Below are positions 33,828 to 42,580 of a DNA stretch of 64,000 bases, piece by piece. This DNA is from Candidatus Melainabacteria bacterium (GTDB lineage: Bacteria; Cyanobacteriota; Vampirovibrionia; Obscuribacterales; Obscuribacteraceae), in contig JAFKGK010000009.1 of the NCBI GenBank assembly GCA_017307165.1, forward strand, positions 105,358 to 169,357. The letters run 5' to 3'. The notes below the pieces were generated by a model. It was not told the DNA's origin. It saw nothing but the letters and a program-made list of their open reading frames with translations, and made no database searches. The stretch's first letter is position 1. Each line of letters opens with the position of its first letter. Made by a program: the position numbers and the translations under genes.

Positions 33828-34709
33828 TCAGCGCACGACGAGATTGTCTATGAGGCGGACCTCGCCAAGCTTTGCGGCTACGAGTACAACAAAAGGTCTA
33901 GCAAAATCACCCTCTAGAGGCGCCAGTGTCTCTGGATGCGCCGCTGTGAGATATTGCAGCTCAAACCGGCCTGTATCCACGATCTTGGCACGCGCCTCCG
34001 CCATTGCTGTAGACATCGGTTTGTTTTTGCGCGCAGCATCCATCACATGAAACAAGCTCTCGAAAAGCGTTGGTGCTATCTCTCGAGCCTCGGCATCAAG
34101 GTAGGCATTACGGCTGGACAAGGCGAGGCCGTCTTCTTCTCTTATTGTCGGGACGCCGACCACGCTCACAGGCATGTTTAGATCTTTGACCATGGCCTTG
34201 ATCACTTGCAATTGCTGATAGTCTTTTTCGCCAAAATAAGCCAGATGAGGCTGCACGAGGCAGAAAAGTTTGGAGACAATGGTGGCCACCCCACGAAAGA
34301 AAGTCGGTCTGAAGGCCCCTTCGAGAGTGTCATTGAGTGGGCTTGCCGGTACGACGCTCGTTATGGCATCCCGCCCACGTGGATACATGTCTTTTTCGCT
34401 TGGATAAAAAACGCAATCTACTCGCTCTTTTTCGAGCAGTGCCAGGTCTTTTTCAAAGGTCCGCGGGTATTTGTCCAGATCTTCGTTTTGACCAAACTGA
34501 TATGGGTTGACAAAGATCGAGACTATGACGAGATCGCAGTCTTTGCGCGCCCAGCGCACCAGCTCGAGATGCCCATCATGCAAGGCTCCCATTGTCGGAA
34601 CAAAGCCGATCCTCTGCGCTCCAGCCGGCAAGACCGGCCCCAATAGCCAGGGAGTCTCGAGCATCGTTCTCCACTCGACAAGTTCTTCGATAGAGTGAGC
34701 GACAAACAC
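33828..34709 (-). CDS. panC: Pantoate--beta-alanine ligase (pantothenate synthetase)
   Basis: PanC joins pantoate and beta-alanine with ATP to give pantothenate, the precursor of coenzyme A. Motifs are intact: FVPTMGALHDGHLELV (the HIGH-like nucleotide site), SIFVNPYQFGQNEDLDKYPRT, FGEKDYQQLQVI, and VPTIREEDGLALSSRNAYL (the KMSKS-equivalent). The length, 293 aa, is typical. No other pantothenate genes adjoin, though the CoaE-containing gene 4.6 kb away serves the last step of the same pathway. The start is ATG 34709. Confidence 0.96.
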   Translation of the reverse strand: MFVAHSIEELVEWRTMLETPWLLGPVLPAGAQRIGFVPTMGALHDGHLELVRWARKDCDLVIVSIFVNPYQFGQNEDLDKYPRTFEKDLALLEKERVDCVFYPSEKDMYPRGRDAITSVVPASPLNDTLEGAFRPTFFRGVATIVSKLFCLVQPHLAYFGEKDYQQLQVIKAMVKDLNMPVSVVGVPTIREEDGLALSSRNAYLDAEAREIAPTLFESLFHVMDAARKNKPMSTAMAEARAKIVDTGRFELQYLTAAHPETLAPLEGDFARPFVVLVAAKLGEVRLIDNLVVR

Positions 34710-34784
34710 TGCTTGTTTCCTATAAAAACATTTTGCGTATCATACAATAGTTAGTCGCGTGACCAAAAACGGTGTCCATACCTG

Positions 34785-37244
34785 ATGAAAGCCCTCAATG
34801 CATTTTTGCTGCCATACCTCACTAGTGCCGTCGGATCTCTGACCGCTCTCAGTCTGGCTTTTACTCTGTCGGTTGCGCCTGCTGCCGCAGCTAAACCAAA
34901 GGCCGAGGCTGCACCGCCGATCAAAAGCCAAAAGCCGCTGGACATGGCTCAATTGCGCAAAAAGATACTCCAGGCCCTCGGCGGTTACGAAAACTTCAAA
35001 AAATTCAACGATCAGCCCTGTCGCGCGATCGGCAAAATCATCCAGTCATCGACCATTTCGGCCGTCAACAATTCTTTCGACTGCAATATCGTGGTCAAGA
35101 GAGACAAGCAATGGATCTCCATTTCTTTCCTCGGGCAGCCGCTCATCACAGCCTATGATGGCAAGGACTGCTGGACTAAGCAGGGCGACACTGTCATCCC
35201 TGCAGACAAGATCACTTCGCAACGTATAGCCGAAGACGAGGCGCATGGCTTTTTGCTATTGGAGCAGCTCAACAACGATCAAGCAAAGATAGAGGCCGGC
35301 AAGGAAAGGGTGTTTGACGGCAAGAGCTGCCAGGCAGTGATGATCTACGCTCCGGACGGCAAGCCCACGACTTTTTATATAGATAGCGAGACTGGCCTAC
35401 CCACGGCATCATCCTATCAAGGCGTAGACCTCGAGCAAGGAGTCAATCTCGAAAAAGTCTACAGATACCATGACTATCGCACCATTGGCGGCACCAAGCA
35501 ACCTTTCAGGATCGTCGAGTATTCTGGTGCCAAAAAGGTCTCCGAGACTGTCATCAATACTGTCACCATCGACACTAATGTCGACGACTCGCTCTTTGAG
35601 ATGCCAAAATCAAAGCCACATGCCAGTCTTGCTCGAGGACCGATCAAGATCCCCTTTGAGTTTGTCGGTAGCGAGATCCTGGTCAAGACCAGGTTTAACA
35701 ACAGCCAGGAAGTCCGCATGATCGTCGATACCGGCGCCACGCAAAGCATACTCGACAAAAAGACCGCTGACGCTCTAGGAGTTACAACCTCTGCTGACGA
35801 CTCCGGTCTCACCATGACGACGGGTGCAGGCCATATCAAAACAGGTGCCGCCAAGATCGAAAAGCTCACCATAGGCGATCTCGCCTTGCAAAATGTGCCT
35901 TTCGCACTGACCGATCTGACTAGCTTTGGCCAGCTGCAACCACAAAAACCTGCTGGCTTGATCGGGGCCAATATACTTAAACGATTTCTCGTCACTATCG
36001 ACTACGAAAACGAGACCATAATCCTGGAAGATCCAGAGAGCGACCCGGCAAACAATATCAAAAATGCCACTATTGTCGATACCAAGCCATCGCTCGGCAT
36101 GTCAGGACTCTCTGTCGAAGGCAAGATAAACGGCAAGGAACCAGCGACTTTTTTGATCGATACTGGCGCAGCCTTTAACAATATAAGCGAGAGCAAGGTC
36201 AAGCCATTGATGTGGGGACCGCTCTACAAATCGGGCACGCTCAAAGGACTGGACGGCAAGCCGGTTCCGACCGGATCGATCCGGTTTGACTCGATCGAGA
36301 TCGGCAGCACCAAGATGGCCAACCCGATCTTTAGCGTAGCCGGCACCACCAATGACACCAAGGATCTCAACGGCATCATCAACTCCAAAGACCTCGGCAT
36401 CATCGGCAATCCATTGCTTTCCCGCTATACCGTCACACTGGATTATCGCAACCAAAAATTGTACTTGCGCCAATCGCCCAGACAGATCGAGCGCGCTAAC
36501 CTCCAAAAAGAGCTCGACGATGCACAAAGTCAATGGATAGAGTCAGGCGACGGCGAGAGAGCTCTTGCAACCTACCGCAAGATCTCGGCCAGAGCACATG
36601 AGGCAAGGCTCTTTGCGCAAGAAGCCAGCGCCCGAGCCCAGATAGCGTTGGCCCTGTGCCAGGTCAATGGTGGCAAGTTTGCACAGCAGCAATTGTTTGC
36701 GCCCGGTGTACTGCAAGTGGATGAAACCGCCGATAAGAGCCTGCAAAAGCTCTTTGCGCCATCCGAAGAAGAAATGATGGCCGCCTATGGCATCGCCTCA
36801 AACGAAAAAGATGAGACTTTGCAAGGCATTATCCTTGCCAAATGGGCCTATCTTTATATTTCCCAGTCTACAAACTTGCACTATATACTCGACGCCAAAC
36901 AAAAAATCGGCAAGGCAGTCGGCCTGGCACCCAACAGCGCAGAAGTCCTGGCTGTCTCAGGCTATTTTTTGAACAGGCTCGAAAGTATGTCCTTGCCAAA
37001 GCAGATAGAAACAAGTAAGGCAATCTCAAAGCCCAAGGCCGCCAAGCCCATCGACGAGACGAGTCTCGCTCTAGTCGACCAGATAGTCGATCAAGCGATC
37101 ATGATCGATCCGGCCAATTGGCTGGCACTCACGACCAAGCTCGAACGCACTCAGCGTCAGGGCAAGGCTGATCAAGCCAAGGTTATACAGGCGCAGTTGC
37201 GGCATTATTTTTGTGTACCGGCAAACGGCGGCAAAGCGCTCTAG
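34785..37244 (+). CDS. Exported protein with two retroviral-type aspartyl protease domains
   Basis: 819 aa. A signal peptide runs to about AAA-KP (residue ~37). A beta-rich domain (about 50-260) resembles outer-membrane-lipoprotein-sorting folds. Two pepsin-retropepsin-like domains follow: RMIVDTGATQSILD and later LIGANILKRF, then FLIDTGAAFNNIS and IIGNPLLSRYTVTLDY. Each has a DTGA catalytic motif and a late hydrophobic-Gly partner. The last ~230 residues are helical and TPR-like. Retropepsins dimerise, so the two halves may form one intramolecular active site in the periplasm. It is immediately followed by a 48-aa membrane ORF. Substrate unknown. Confidence 0.85.
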   Translation: MKALNAFLLPYLTSAVGSLTALSLAFTLSVAPAAAAKPKAEAAPPIKSQKPLDMAQLRKKILQALGGYENFKKFNDQPCRAIGKIIQSSTISAVNNSFDCNIVVKRDKQWISISFLGQPLITAYDGKDCWTKQGDTVIPADKITSQRIAEDEAHGFLLLEQLNNDQAKIEAGKERVFDGKSCQAVMIYAPDGKPTTFYIDSETGLPTASSYQGVDLEQGVNLEKVYRYHDYRTIGGTKQPFRIVEYSGAKKVSETVINTVTIDTNVDDSLFEMPKSKPHASLARGPIKIPFEFVGSEILVKTRFNNSQEVRMIVDTGATQSILDKKTADALGVTTSADDSGLTMTTGAGHIKTGAAKIEKLTIGDLALQNVPFALTDLTSFGQLQPQKPAGLIGANILKRFLVTIDYENETIILEDPESDPANNIKNATIVDTKPSLGMSGLSVEGKINGKEPATFLIDTGAAFNNISESKVKPLMWGPLYKSGTLKGLDGKPVPTGSIRFDSIEIGSTKMANPIFSVAGTTNDTKDLNGIINSKDLGIIGNPLLSRYTVTLDYRNQKLYLRQSPRQIERANLQKELDDAQSQWIESGDGERALATYRKISARAHEARLFAQEASARAQIALALCQVNGGKFAQQQLFAPGVLQVDETADKSLQKLFAPSEEEMMAAYGIASNEKDETLQGIILAKWAYLYISQSTNLHYILDAKQKIGKAVGLAPNSAEVLAVSGYFLNRLESMSLPKQIETSKAISKPKAAKPIDETSLALVDQIVDQAIMIDPANWLALTTKLERTQRQGKADQAKVIQAQLRHYFCVPANGGKAL

Positions 37245-37391
37245 ATGCTGGACCCAGAGCAACTCACATTTGCGCAATGGTTTTGGATCGTCTTTGTGAT
37301 GATACTGATCGTCGTATTTTTGTGCCGTTGCATCGATCTCAATGTCGAACCAGAATTACTGATGATCACCCCCACACATCTCACCCCCTGA
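37245..37391 (+). CDS. 48-aa single-span membrane protein
   Basis: The ATG directly follows the TAG of the protease gene (TAGATG), so translation could be coupled by reinitiation. The peptide has a polar start, a hydrophobic span WFWIVFVMILIVVFLC near residues 12-27, a CRC pair, and a short tail. It ends at TGA 37389-37391, overlapping the ribosome site of the next gene. The size is typical of small regulatory or accessory membrane peptides. No homologue is recognised. It could be chance, but the hydrophobic span and junction spacing argue for a gene. Confidence 0.45.
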   Translation: MLDPEQLTFAQWFWIVFVMILIVVFLCRCIDLNVEPELLMITPTHLTP

Positions 37392-37399
37392 GGAGCGAT

Positions 37400-38908
37400 A
37401 TGCAAGGATCCAATCACTCGGATGCGGCAGCCCTGGCTCTGCTGGAAGGCCTCAAATCAAAGCGCATCACAGCAGATTTGATAGTCAATGCCGTAATAAG
37501 CGGTATCGAAGACGGTACCTTAAAAACGGGCGCCAAATTTGTCTCCACTAGAGAAATAGCCGATCATCTAGGCATCTCGCGCACCACTGTTATGAAGGCC
37601 TTTGATTCATTGATAGCGCGTGGTTATCTTTCGGTTCGACATGGATCTGGCGCATGGCTGACCAGTCCCCATGGTCCTGTTGCTGGCAACAAAAACCTAT
37701 CCAGCTCAAACCAAGGGTCAAGCACCTTTGACTGGTCTCGCCTGACGAGCCAGTTGGCCCGCAATCTAGATCTACAAGCTGCCGAGCACATCATGCAGGC
37801 TGACTTTGACGAGATCAATTTTGGCTCTGTCTCACCTGAACATCTGCCAATAGCCGCCTGGCGCAAGGGTTTGGCCAATCTCGAAAAAACACTGCAAAGC
37901 ATCGATTTTAGCGCCAATCAAGAGGTCTTTGGCTATCGTCCTCTGCGTCAGGCCATTGCCGATTATCTCGGTCGCTCCGGCAAATTGCAGTGCACAGCGG
38001 ATCAAGTAGTGATCGGGTCTGGAGTGCAAAATGTCATTGGCCAGGCCCTGCAACTGCTGATCAAGAGCGGCGATCGAGTAATCTGCGAGAATCCCGGATT
38101 CTGGGGAGCACGAGATCAGATCACCAGCCTTGGTGGCGAACCAATACCCGTCGGCATCGATAACGAAGGTCTAAAAGTCTCTGACCTGGATCAGATACAA
38201 AACCAGACGCAAGAGCATGCCCAGTGGATCTATGTAGCTCCGTCTTGCCAGGAGCCAACTGGTGTAGTGCTGTCTCAAACTCGCAAGCAACAGCTAATCG
38301 AATGGGCCAACGCCAACAATACCGCTATCTTTGAAGACGACTGGGACAGCGAGTTTCAATATCTAGGATCCACCACCTCGTCCTTGTTTAGCCAGGATCA
38401 GACTGGGTCGGTGATTTATTTTTCGTCTTTTTGGCGATTGTTGTATCCATTGAGCTCGGTAAGCTTTTTGGTATTGCCTGCCGACAGCAAACTGCAAGAG
38501 GTCTTTAAGAGCTATAAGACCATCTGGGAGCGCCAGTTTACCTTGCTCGAACACCTCGTCCTCACCGAAATCCTCAACGGCGGGCATCTCGAGACAAAGA
38601 TGCGCGCGACCTGGAAACTCTATCGCAAACAAAGGCAGGCTCTGATCTTTGCGCTCAAAAAATCATTTGGCAATGACATAGAGATCAGCCAATCAAATAC
38701 TGGCGGTCACGTGGTCGTCAGAGCCAAATCAGATACACTCGCAAACCTGCTGGCCGCAAACAATGGTGGCGGATCGCCCCTGGTCTTTCAGTCCACAGCA
38801 GCCTATTACTTTGCAGATAGGGTCAAAAATGAATACATGGTGCCTTTTACCCACCTTGATGCTGACAAGACAGAAGCCCTCGTGGCGGAGCTTGCTGCGC
38901 GCCTTTAA
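37400..38908 (+). CDS. MocR-type GntR/aminotransferase-fold regulator lacking the PLP lysine
   Basis: 502 aa. The N-terminal GntR winged helix (about 20-90) shows FVSTREIADHLGISRTTVMKAFDSLIARGYL. A fold-type I aminotransferase domain follows, with YVAPSCQEPTGVVLS and IFEDDWDSEF. In MocR regulators the PLP-binding lysine is in a (F/S)SKTL-P segment after this; here the aligned segment is FWRLLYP, with Arg346 in the lysine position, and the following LRLGY-type Arg is also changed. The protein therefore probably cannot form the internal aldimine. GAGGAG precedes ATG 37400. The neighbouring coaE-fusion unit is downstream; its target genes are unknown. Confidence 0.82.
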   Translation: MQGSNHSDAAALALLEGLKSKRITADLIVNAVISGIEDGTLKTGAKFVSTREIADHLGISRTTVMKAFDSLIARGYLSVRHGSGAWLTSPHGPVAGNKNLSSSNQGSSTFDWSRLTSQLARNLDLQAAEHIMQADFDEINFGSVSPEHLPIAAWRKGLANLEKTLQSIDFSANQEVFGYRPLRQAIADYLGRSGKLQCTADQVVIGSGVQNVIGQALQLLIKSGDRVICENPGFWGARDQITSLGGEPIPVGIDNEGLKVSDLDQIQNQTQEHAQWIYVAPSCQEPTGVVLSQTRKQQLIEWANANNTAIFEDDWDSEFQYLGSTTSSLFSQDQTGSVIYFSSFWRLLYPLSSVSFLVLPADSKLQEVFKSYKTIWERQFTLLEHLVLTEILNGGHLETKMRATWKLYRKQRQALIFALKKSFGNDIEISQSNTGGHVVVRAKSDTLANLLAANNGGGSPLVFQSTAAYYFADRVKNEYMVPFTHLDADKTEALVAELAARL

Positions 38909-39300
38909 GGCTAGCTAGCGCCAGCCGCGCTACGCTTGCGGAGCTGATTATTGGTGCCTTTTCACCTGCTTGACATGTTAAATACGCTCAATGTACGAGA
39001 CATTTTTGGGGCGTATAGCGACAAATGCAGTCTATACAGCCTATCTAAACCAGCTTTCATGATTTGAATACCTTTTGCTTATTTATATAGGCTCAAAGAG
39101 CCTAATTTTCATTCTTAACCAAACCAAATAGCCAGAACACAGACAGCCGCACAGATCGACGACATCTCAACCCGCGTAGCAACGCAGGTATGGTCACGCC
39201 CCAGGGCAGCGTGCCACAGAGACAAGCTCATCGATCGCGTCATGTGCGTGCCTGTCTGCTTCTGCTGTCTGGTCAATCAAACCGCTTAAGGATCTCTATG
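38909..39300. other. Long leader region before the coaE fusion gene
   Basis: About 390 bases without a supported ORF. A TTGACA is at 38970-38975 and AT-rich hexamers follow, but no clear -10 at proper spacing. The inverted run GGCTAGCTAGCGCC lies just after the MocR stop. The region probably holds the coaE promoter. Confidence 0.4.
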
Positions 39301-41622
39301 AATCGACAGACCATTCACGGACCCGGCGTCTACGTCATCGGCGTGACCGGCTCCATCGCATCTGGCAAATCTCTCGTCGGGCAGCAACTGCAAAAGCTCG
39401 GTGTCGGCGTCTTTGATGTCGATCACTTGACGCATGAGCTGCTCAACAATCCCGGTCCGACCTACGATCAGGTGATCGCGCGCTTTGGCGCGGATATCGC
39501 ACCTGTCGCGGACGGCCCCATCGATCGCAAAAAGCTCGGCGCAATCGTTTTCAGCAATGCAGACGCTCGCCGTGATCTCGAGGCGATCATGCATCCTGCC
39601 ATCGCCGAGCTGCGCAACCAGCGCATCCAGCAATTGGCGAAGTCCCACACGATCGTCGCTGTCCTCGTACCGCTGCTCTTTGAGACCAACTCGCAGGATC
39701 AGTACAACGAGACCTGGATGGTATCTGTGCACGAGGACATCCAGCTAGTGCGGGTGATGGTGCGTGACGGCGTCAGCGAAGAAGAAGCGCAACGCAAGAT
39801 CGACGCCCAATGGCCCCAGAGCCAGAAGGCCAAGCTCGCCGACCGCGTCATCAGCAATTCGGGCAGTCCCGAGCAGACTTTCAGCCGTGTTCAACAAGTG
39901 CTACTCGAAGCACGTAAGGAGGCCACCATGACTCTCTCGCAAGACCAGGCCACGAGCCAGGCTCCCAGCGCCGACAACAAGGCGGTTGCAGAAACAGGCA
40001 CCGCTCCGGCTGCCGATCTCGGCGCACTCGGCGCTGGCAACGCGGCTGCTGCTGTCGCCAAATTGCCGGACGACCAGGCGGACGATGGCACCGACAAGAC
40101 CAGCACCGACAAGACCGGCGCCGGCGCGACCGATGCCCAGGCTCCGACCGACACTCCAGCAACCGACGCGCCGCAAACCGATCCCGCCACGAGCCAGCGC
40201 TATCACGACGCGATGCGCGACTTTGGCCGTATCGCTTGCGACCAAGCCCTCGATCAGCTCGGCGACGTGACCACCCCGGCCGCCAAGTCGTCCAGCGCCT
40301 CGATGGTCATGACCGTCCAGGCCGGTTCCGACCAGGACGACAAGGGTCAGGGCCAGGGCCAGAACAAGGGCACGACCGGTGGTCAGACCCGCGAGCTGCG
40401 CGTCGACGTACGCATGAGCGCGCGCAATGTCCCCGGCAACAATGGCGGCAGCACCACGCCTCCGCCGGTCGACAGCGACAAGGACAAGAGCAAGCCGGTC
40501 CCGCCGACCAGCACCGATAGCAAGGGCAAGGGCGATCGCGATCGCTTTTGGCCGCTGCTGGCTTTCTTTGGGCTGCTGGCCTTCCTGGTGACCGTCGCGG
40601 TCATCTGGCTGTCCTACAACAAGGCTCCGGTGGTGGTCAGCACGCCGCCGGCCGCAGTCAACGTCACGGCCAACCCGACCACCTCGGTGACCATCAACAA
40701 CGGTCCCAATGCCGGTGTCGCCGCCGACCCCGCAGATGCAGACTCGAGCGCCACGCAGAGCGGAGACTCCACGTCCAGCACCACTACGGTGGATAAGGGC
40801 GGCTCCACTGTGATCAACAACCGCGTACCCGGCGCCGGCACTGGCAGCGCGCCGGTGACCGTCATCGCCGACGAGGTGATCCAGTTTATCGGCAGCAACA
40901 ACAAGGTGCACATCGACCGCCAGGGCAACGAAGTGCTCGTCGACAAGTCGGCGAGCAGCAACAGCAGCGTCAAACCGGTAGGCGACACGCTGGTGATCAC
41001 CCAGGGCACGCGTCGCACCTACACCCAATCCCCCTGCGGCCAACCTGCAGGCGGCTGCGGTCCAATCGGCCAGCCGATGAAAGTGCCTTCGGCGCCTGCC
41101 TACGCTGTCGGTTGCGGCAAGGTCACGGTGCTTTCCGAGGCGCCGGACTTTTCCCGCCGCTACCTGCACAACCAGATCCTCTGGCAAGTCGCCGAGTGGA
41201 AGCTCATCGAGGGCAACTGCTCCGGCACCGTGCTCGAAGGTCGTGACGGCAACGGTCGTCTGGTCGTGCGGCAGTTTTATGGCAGCACCCTCGGCTTTGG
41301 CGGTCAGTTCACCGTCAAATACGCCGGCAACGGCATCGAGGTCGACCACTTTAACAGCTACAACACCTTCGACGGACGCACCATCTACACCCTGGATAGC
41401 GCCGGCCTGCTCGTTCGTGCGCAGCTGCTCGACGGTCGTCAGCGCGGTCTCAACCTGGTCGAGATCGAGCGCGACTACAAGGGCAAGGTGGTCTCAGTGG
41501 CTTCCAGCACTTACTACGACACCGGCCGTCTCGGTCGCGGAGTCTTTTTCCGCACCTATGGCGAAGCCCGCGTCTACATCGTCGACACGTTCTACCTGAC
41601 CGAGCTCGTGCTGGGTCATTGA
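39301..41622 (+). CDS. coaE: Dephospho-CoA kinase fused in frame to a membrane protein
   Basis: 773 aa. Residues 1-209 are a complete dephospho-CoA kinase, which phosphorylates dephospho-CoA in the last step of CoA synthesis. The P-loop GVTGSIASGKS is at 15-25, with DVDHLTHELL and VLVPLLFETN following. The frame then continues without a stop into a 564-residue protein: an Ala/Thr/Asp-rich linker, one membrane span at ~416-440 (WPLLAFFGLLAFLVTVAVIW), a Thr/Ser-rich extracytoplasmic spacer and a C-terminal strand-repeat domain. AAGGA precedes ATG 39301 by 6 nt. A stronger internal site stands before Met210, so two products may be made. PPK2 and OsmC genes follow. Confidence 0.85.
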   Translation, partial: NRQTIHGPGVYVIGVTGSIASGKSLVGQQLQKLGVGVFDVDHLTHELLNNPGPTYDQVIARFGADIAPVADGPIDRKKLGAIVFSNADARRDLEAIMHPAIAELRNQRIQQLAKSHTIVAVLVPLLFETNSQDQYNETWMVSVHEDIQLVRVMVRDGVSEEEAQRKIDAQWPQSQKAKLADRVISNSGSPEQTFSRVQQVLLEARKEATMTLSQDQATSQAPSADNKAVAETGTAPAADLGALGAGNAAAAVAKLPDDQADDGTDKTSTDKTGAGATDAQAPTDTPATDAPQTDPATSQRYHDAMRDFGRIACDQALDQLGDVTTPAAKSSSASMVMTVQAGSDQDDKGQGQGQNKGTTGGQTRELRVDVRMSARNVPGNNGGSTTPPPVDSDKDKSKPVPPTSTDSKGKGDRDRFWPLLAFFGLLAFLVTVAVIWLSYNKAPVVVSTPPAAVNVTANPTTSVTINNGPNAGVAADPADADSSATQSGDSTSSTTTVDKGGSTVINNRVPGAGTGSAPVTVIADEVIQFIGSNNKVHIDRQGNEVLVDKSASSNSSVKPVGDTLVITQGTRRTYTQSPCGQPAGGCGPIGQPMKVPSAPAYAVGCGKVTVLSEAPDFSRRYLHNQILWQVAEWKLIEGNCSGTVLEGRDGNGRLVVRQFYGSTLGFGGQFTVKYAGNGIEVDHFNSYNTFDGRTIYTLDSAGLLVRAQLLDGRQRGLNLVEIERDYKGKVVSVASSTYYDTGRLGRGVFFRTYGEARVYIVDTFYLTELVLGH
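39915..39930 (+). promoter_or_regulatory. Internal ribosome-binding site and start inside the coaE fusion
   Basis: TAAGGAGG (39915-39922) stands 5 nt before an in-frame ATG at 39928, exactly where the CoaE domain ends. It is the strongest Shine-Dalgarno of the gene and would yield the 564-aa membrane protein alone. Confidence 0.7.
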
Positions 41623-41668
41623 TGACGAGCCTCTCTGGAGGCTCATAACCAAGAAAAGCGAGTTTGCC

Positions 41669-42562
41669 ATGCGCAAAACCAAATTGGTGCAGGAGGGGAG
41701 CGCAAGCTCCACCTCCGCCTTTGAAAAAGGGAGCGCTAGCTCCTCCTCCGCCTTTAAGCTCTACGAGTCGGGCATCATCAAGGTCTCGCGACCGATGGAC
41801 AATCCGACGGCGCCCTACGCGGCTCCGGGCGAGATCCCCGACTACCTCTCGATGATCGACCACAAGGCCGAGATCGCCGACAAAAAGGCCTACGAGCGCG
41901 CCCTGGAAACCGAGGAACGACGCCTCAACATCCTTGTGCGCAAGCTGGCTGCCGCCAAGCGGTCGCTGATCGTGGTCCTGCAGGGTCGTGATGGTGCGGG
42001 CAAGTCCGGCGCCACCATTCGCATTGCCGGCGCTCTCGATCACGACGCCAAGCTGTTTCGCAGCGTCCCGATCGGCGCCCCGACCGAAGACGAGCGCGCC
42101 CGCTCGCCGATGGATCGGTTCTTTAAGCACGAACGCATGCCGGGCTATGGCCAGGTACGTGTCTTTGACCGCTCCTGGTACGAAGAAGTCCTCGTCGTCC
42201 GCGTCAACAAGATCAAGCCCGAGCCGGTGTGGCAGGCGGCCTACTCCAGTCTGCGTACGCTCGACTGGATGCTCGAAGCCGAAGGCGCGATCGTCGTCAA
42301 AATCTGGATGGACATCTCCAAGGGCGAACAAAAGAAGCGCTTTGAAGACCGCGCTCGCGACAAGCCCTGGAAGCTCTCGCCCTCGGACATGGAAGCGCGC
42401 AAAAAGTGGAAACACTACACTGCCGCAGCCAACGAGATGTTTTACCAGACCGGCGTCGACTACGCTCCCTGGTTTTTGATCTCGAGCGAGGACAAGCGCT
42501 ACAGCCGCGTCCATGCCCTCGCCGTGATCAACCAGCAGCTCTCCGAAGCCCTCGGCGAATAA
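41669..42562 (+). CDS. ppk2: Polyphosphate kinase 2 (PPK2)
   Basis: 297 aa. PPK2 enzymes transfer phosphate between polyphosphate and nucleotides. Present are the Walker A GRDGAGKSG (residues 106-114), IGAPTEDERARSPMDRFF, the Walker B region VFDRSWYEEVLVVRV, and the lid segment RDKPWKLSPSDMEARKKW. The core matches single-domain PPK2. Residues ~9-31 hold two tandem copies of an 11-residue Gly/Ser/Ala unit not typical of the family, encoded by near-identical palindrome-containing DNA repeats. It lies 46 bp after the coaE fusion and 18 bp before osmC. Codons are C/G-ending, suggesting good expression. PPK2 direction (synthesis or use) cannot be told. Confidence 0.93.
   Translation: MRKTKLVQEGSASSTSAFEKGSASSSSAFKLYESGIIKVSRPMDNPTAPYAAPGEIPDYLSMIDHKAEIADKKAYERALETEERRLNILVRKLAAAKRSLIVVLQGRDGAGKSGATIRIAGALDHDAKLFRSVPIGAPTEDERARSPMDRFFKHERMPGYGQVRVFDRSWYEEVLVVRVNKIKPEPVWQAAYSSLRTLDWMLEAEGAIVVKIWMDISKGEQKKRFEDRARDKPWKLSPSDMEARKKWKHYTAAANEMFYQTGVDYAPWFLISSEDKRYSRVHALAVINQQLSEALGE
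41696..41755 (+). repeat. Tandem in-frame 27-bp palindromic units in ppk2
   Basis: Units at 41696-41722 and 41729-41755 differ at two positions and start 33 bp apart. Each contains GGAGC-GCWA-GCTCC, a 5-bp stem with a 4-nt loop, then a CCTCCGCCTTT tail. Together they encode two 11-residue Gly-Ser-Ala-rich repeats. Confidence 0.75.
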
Positions 42563-42580
42563 TCGCCAGGACTCTTATCT

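Noticed and set aside
39901..41349. 482-codon minus-strand frame opposite the coaE fusion
   Set aside because: Low-complexity Arg/Val/Gly content and no ribosome site; produced by the GC-rich codon use of the plus-strand gene.
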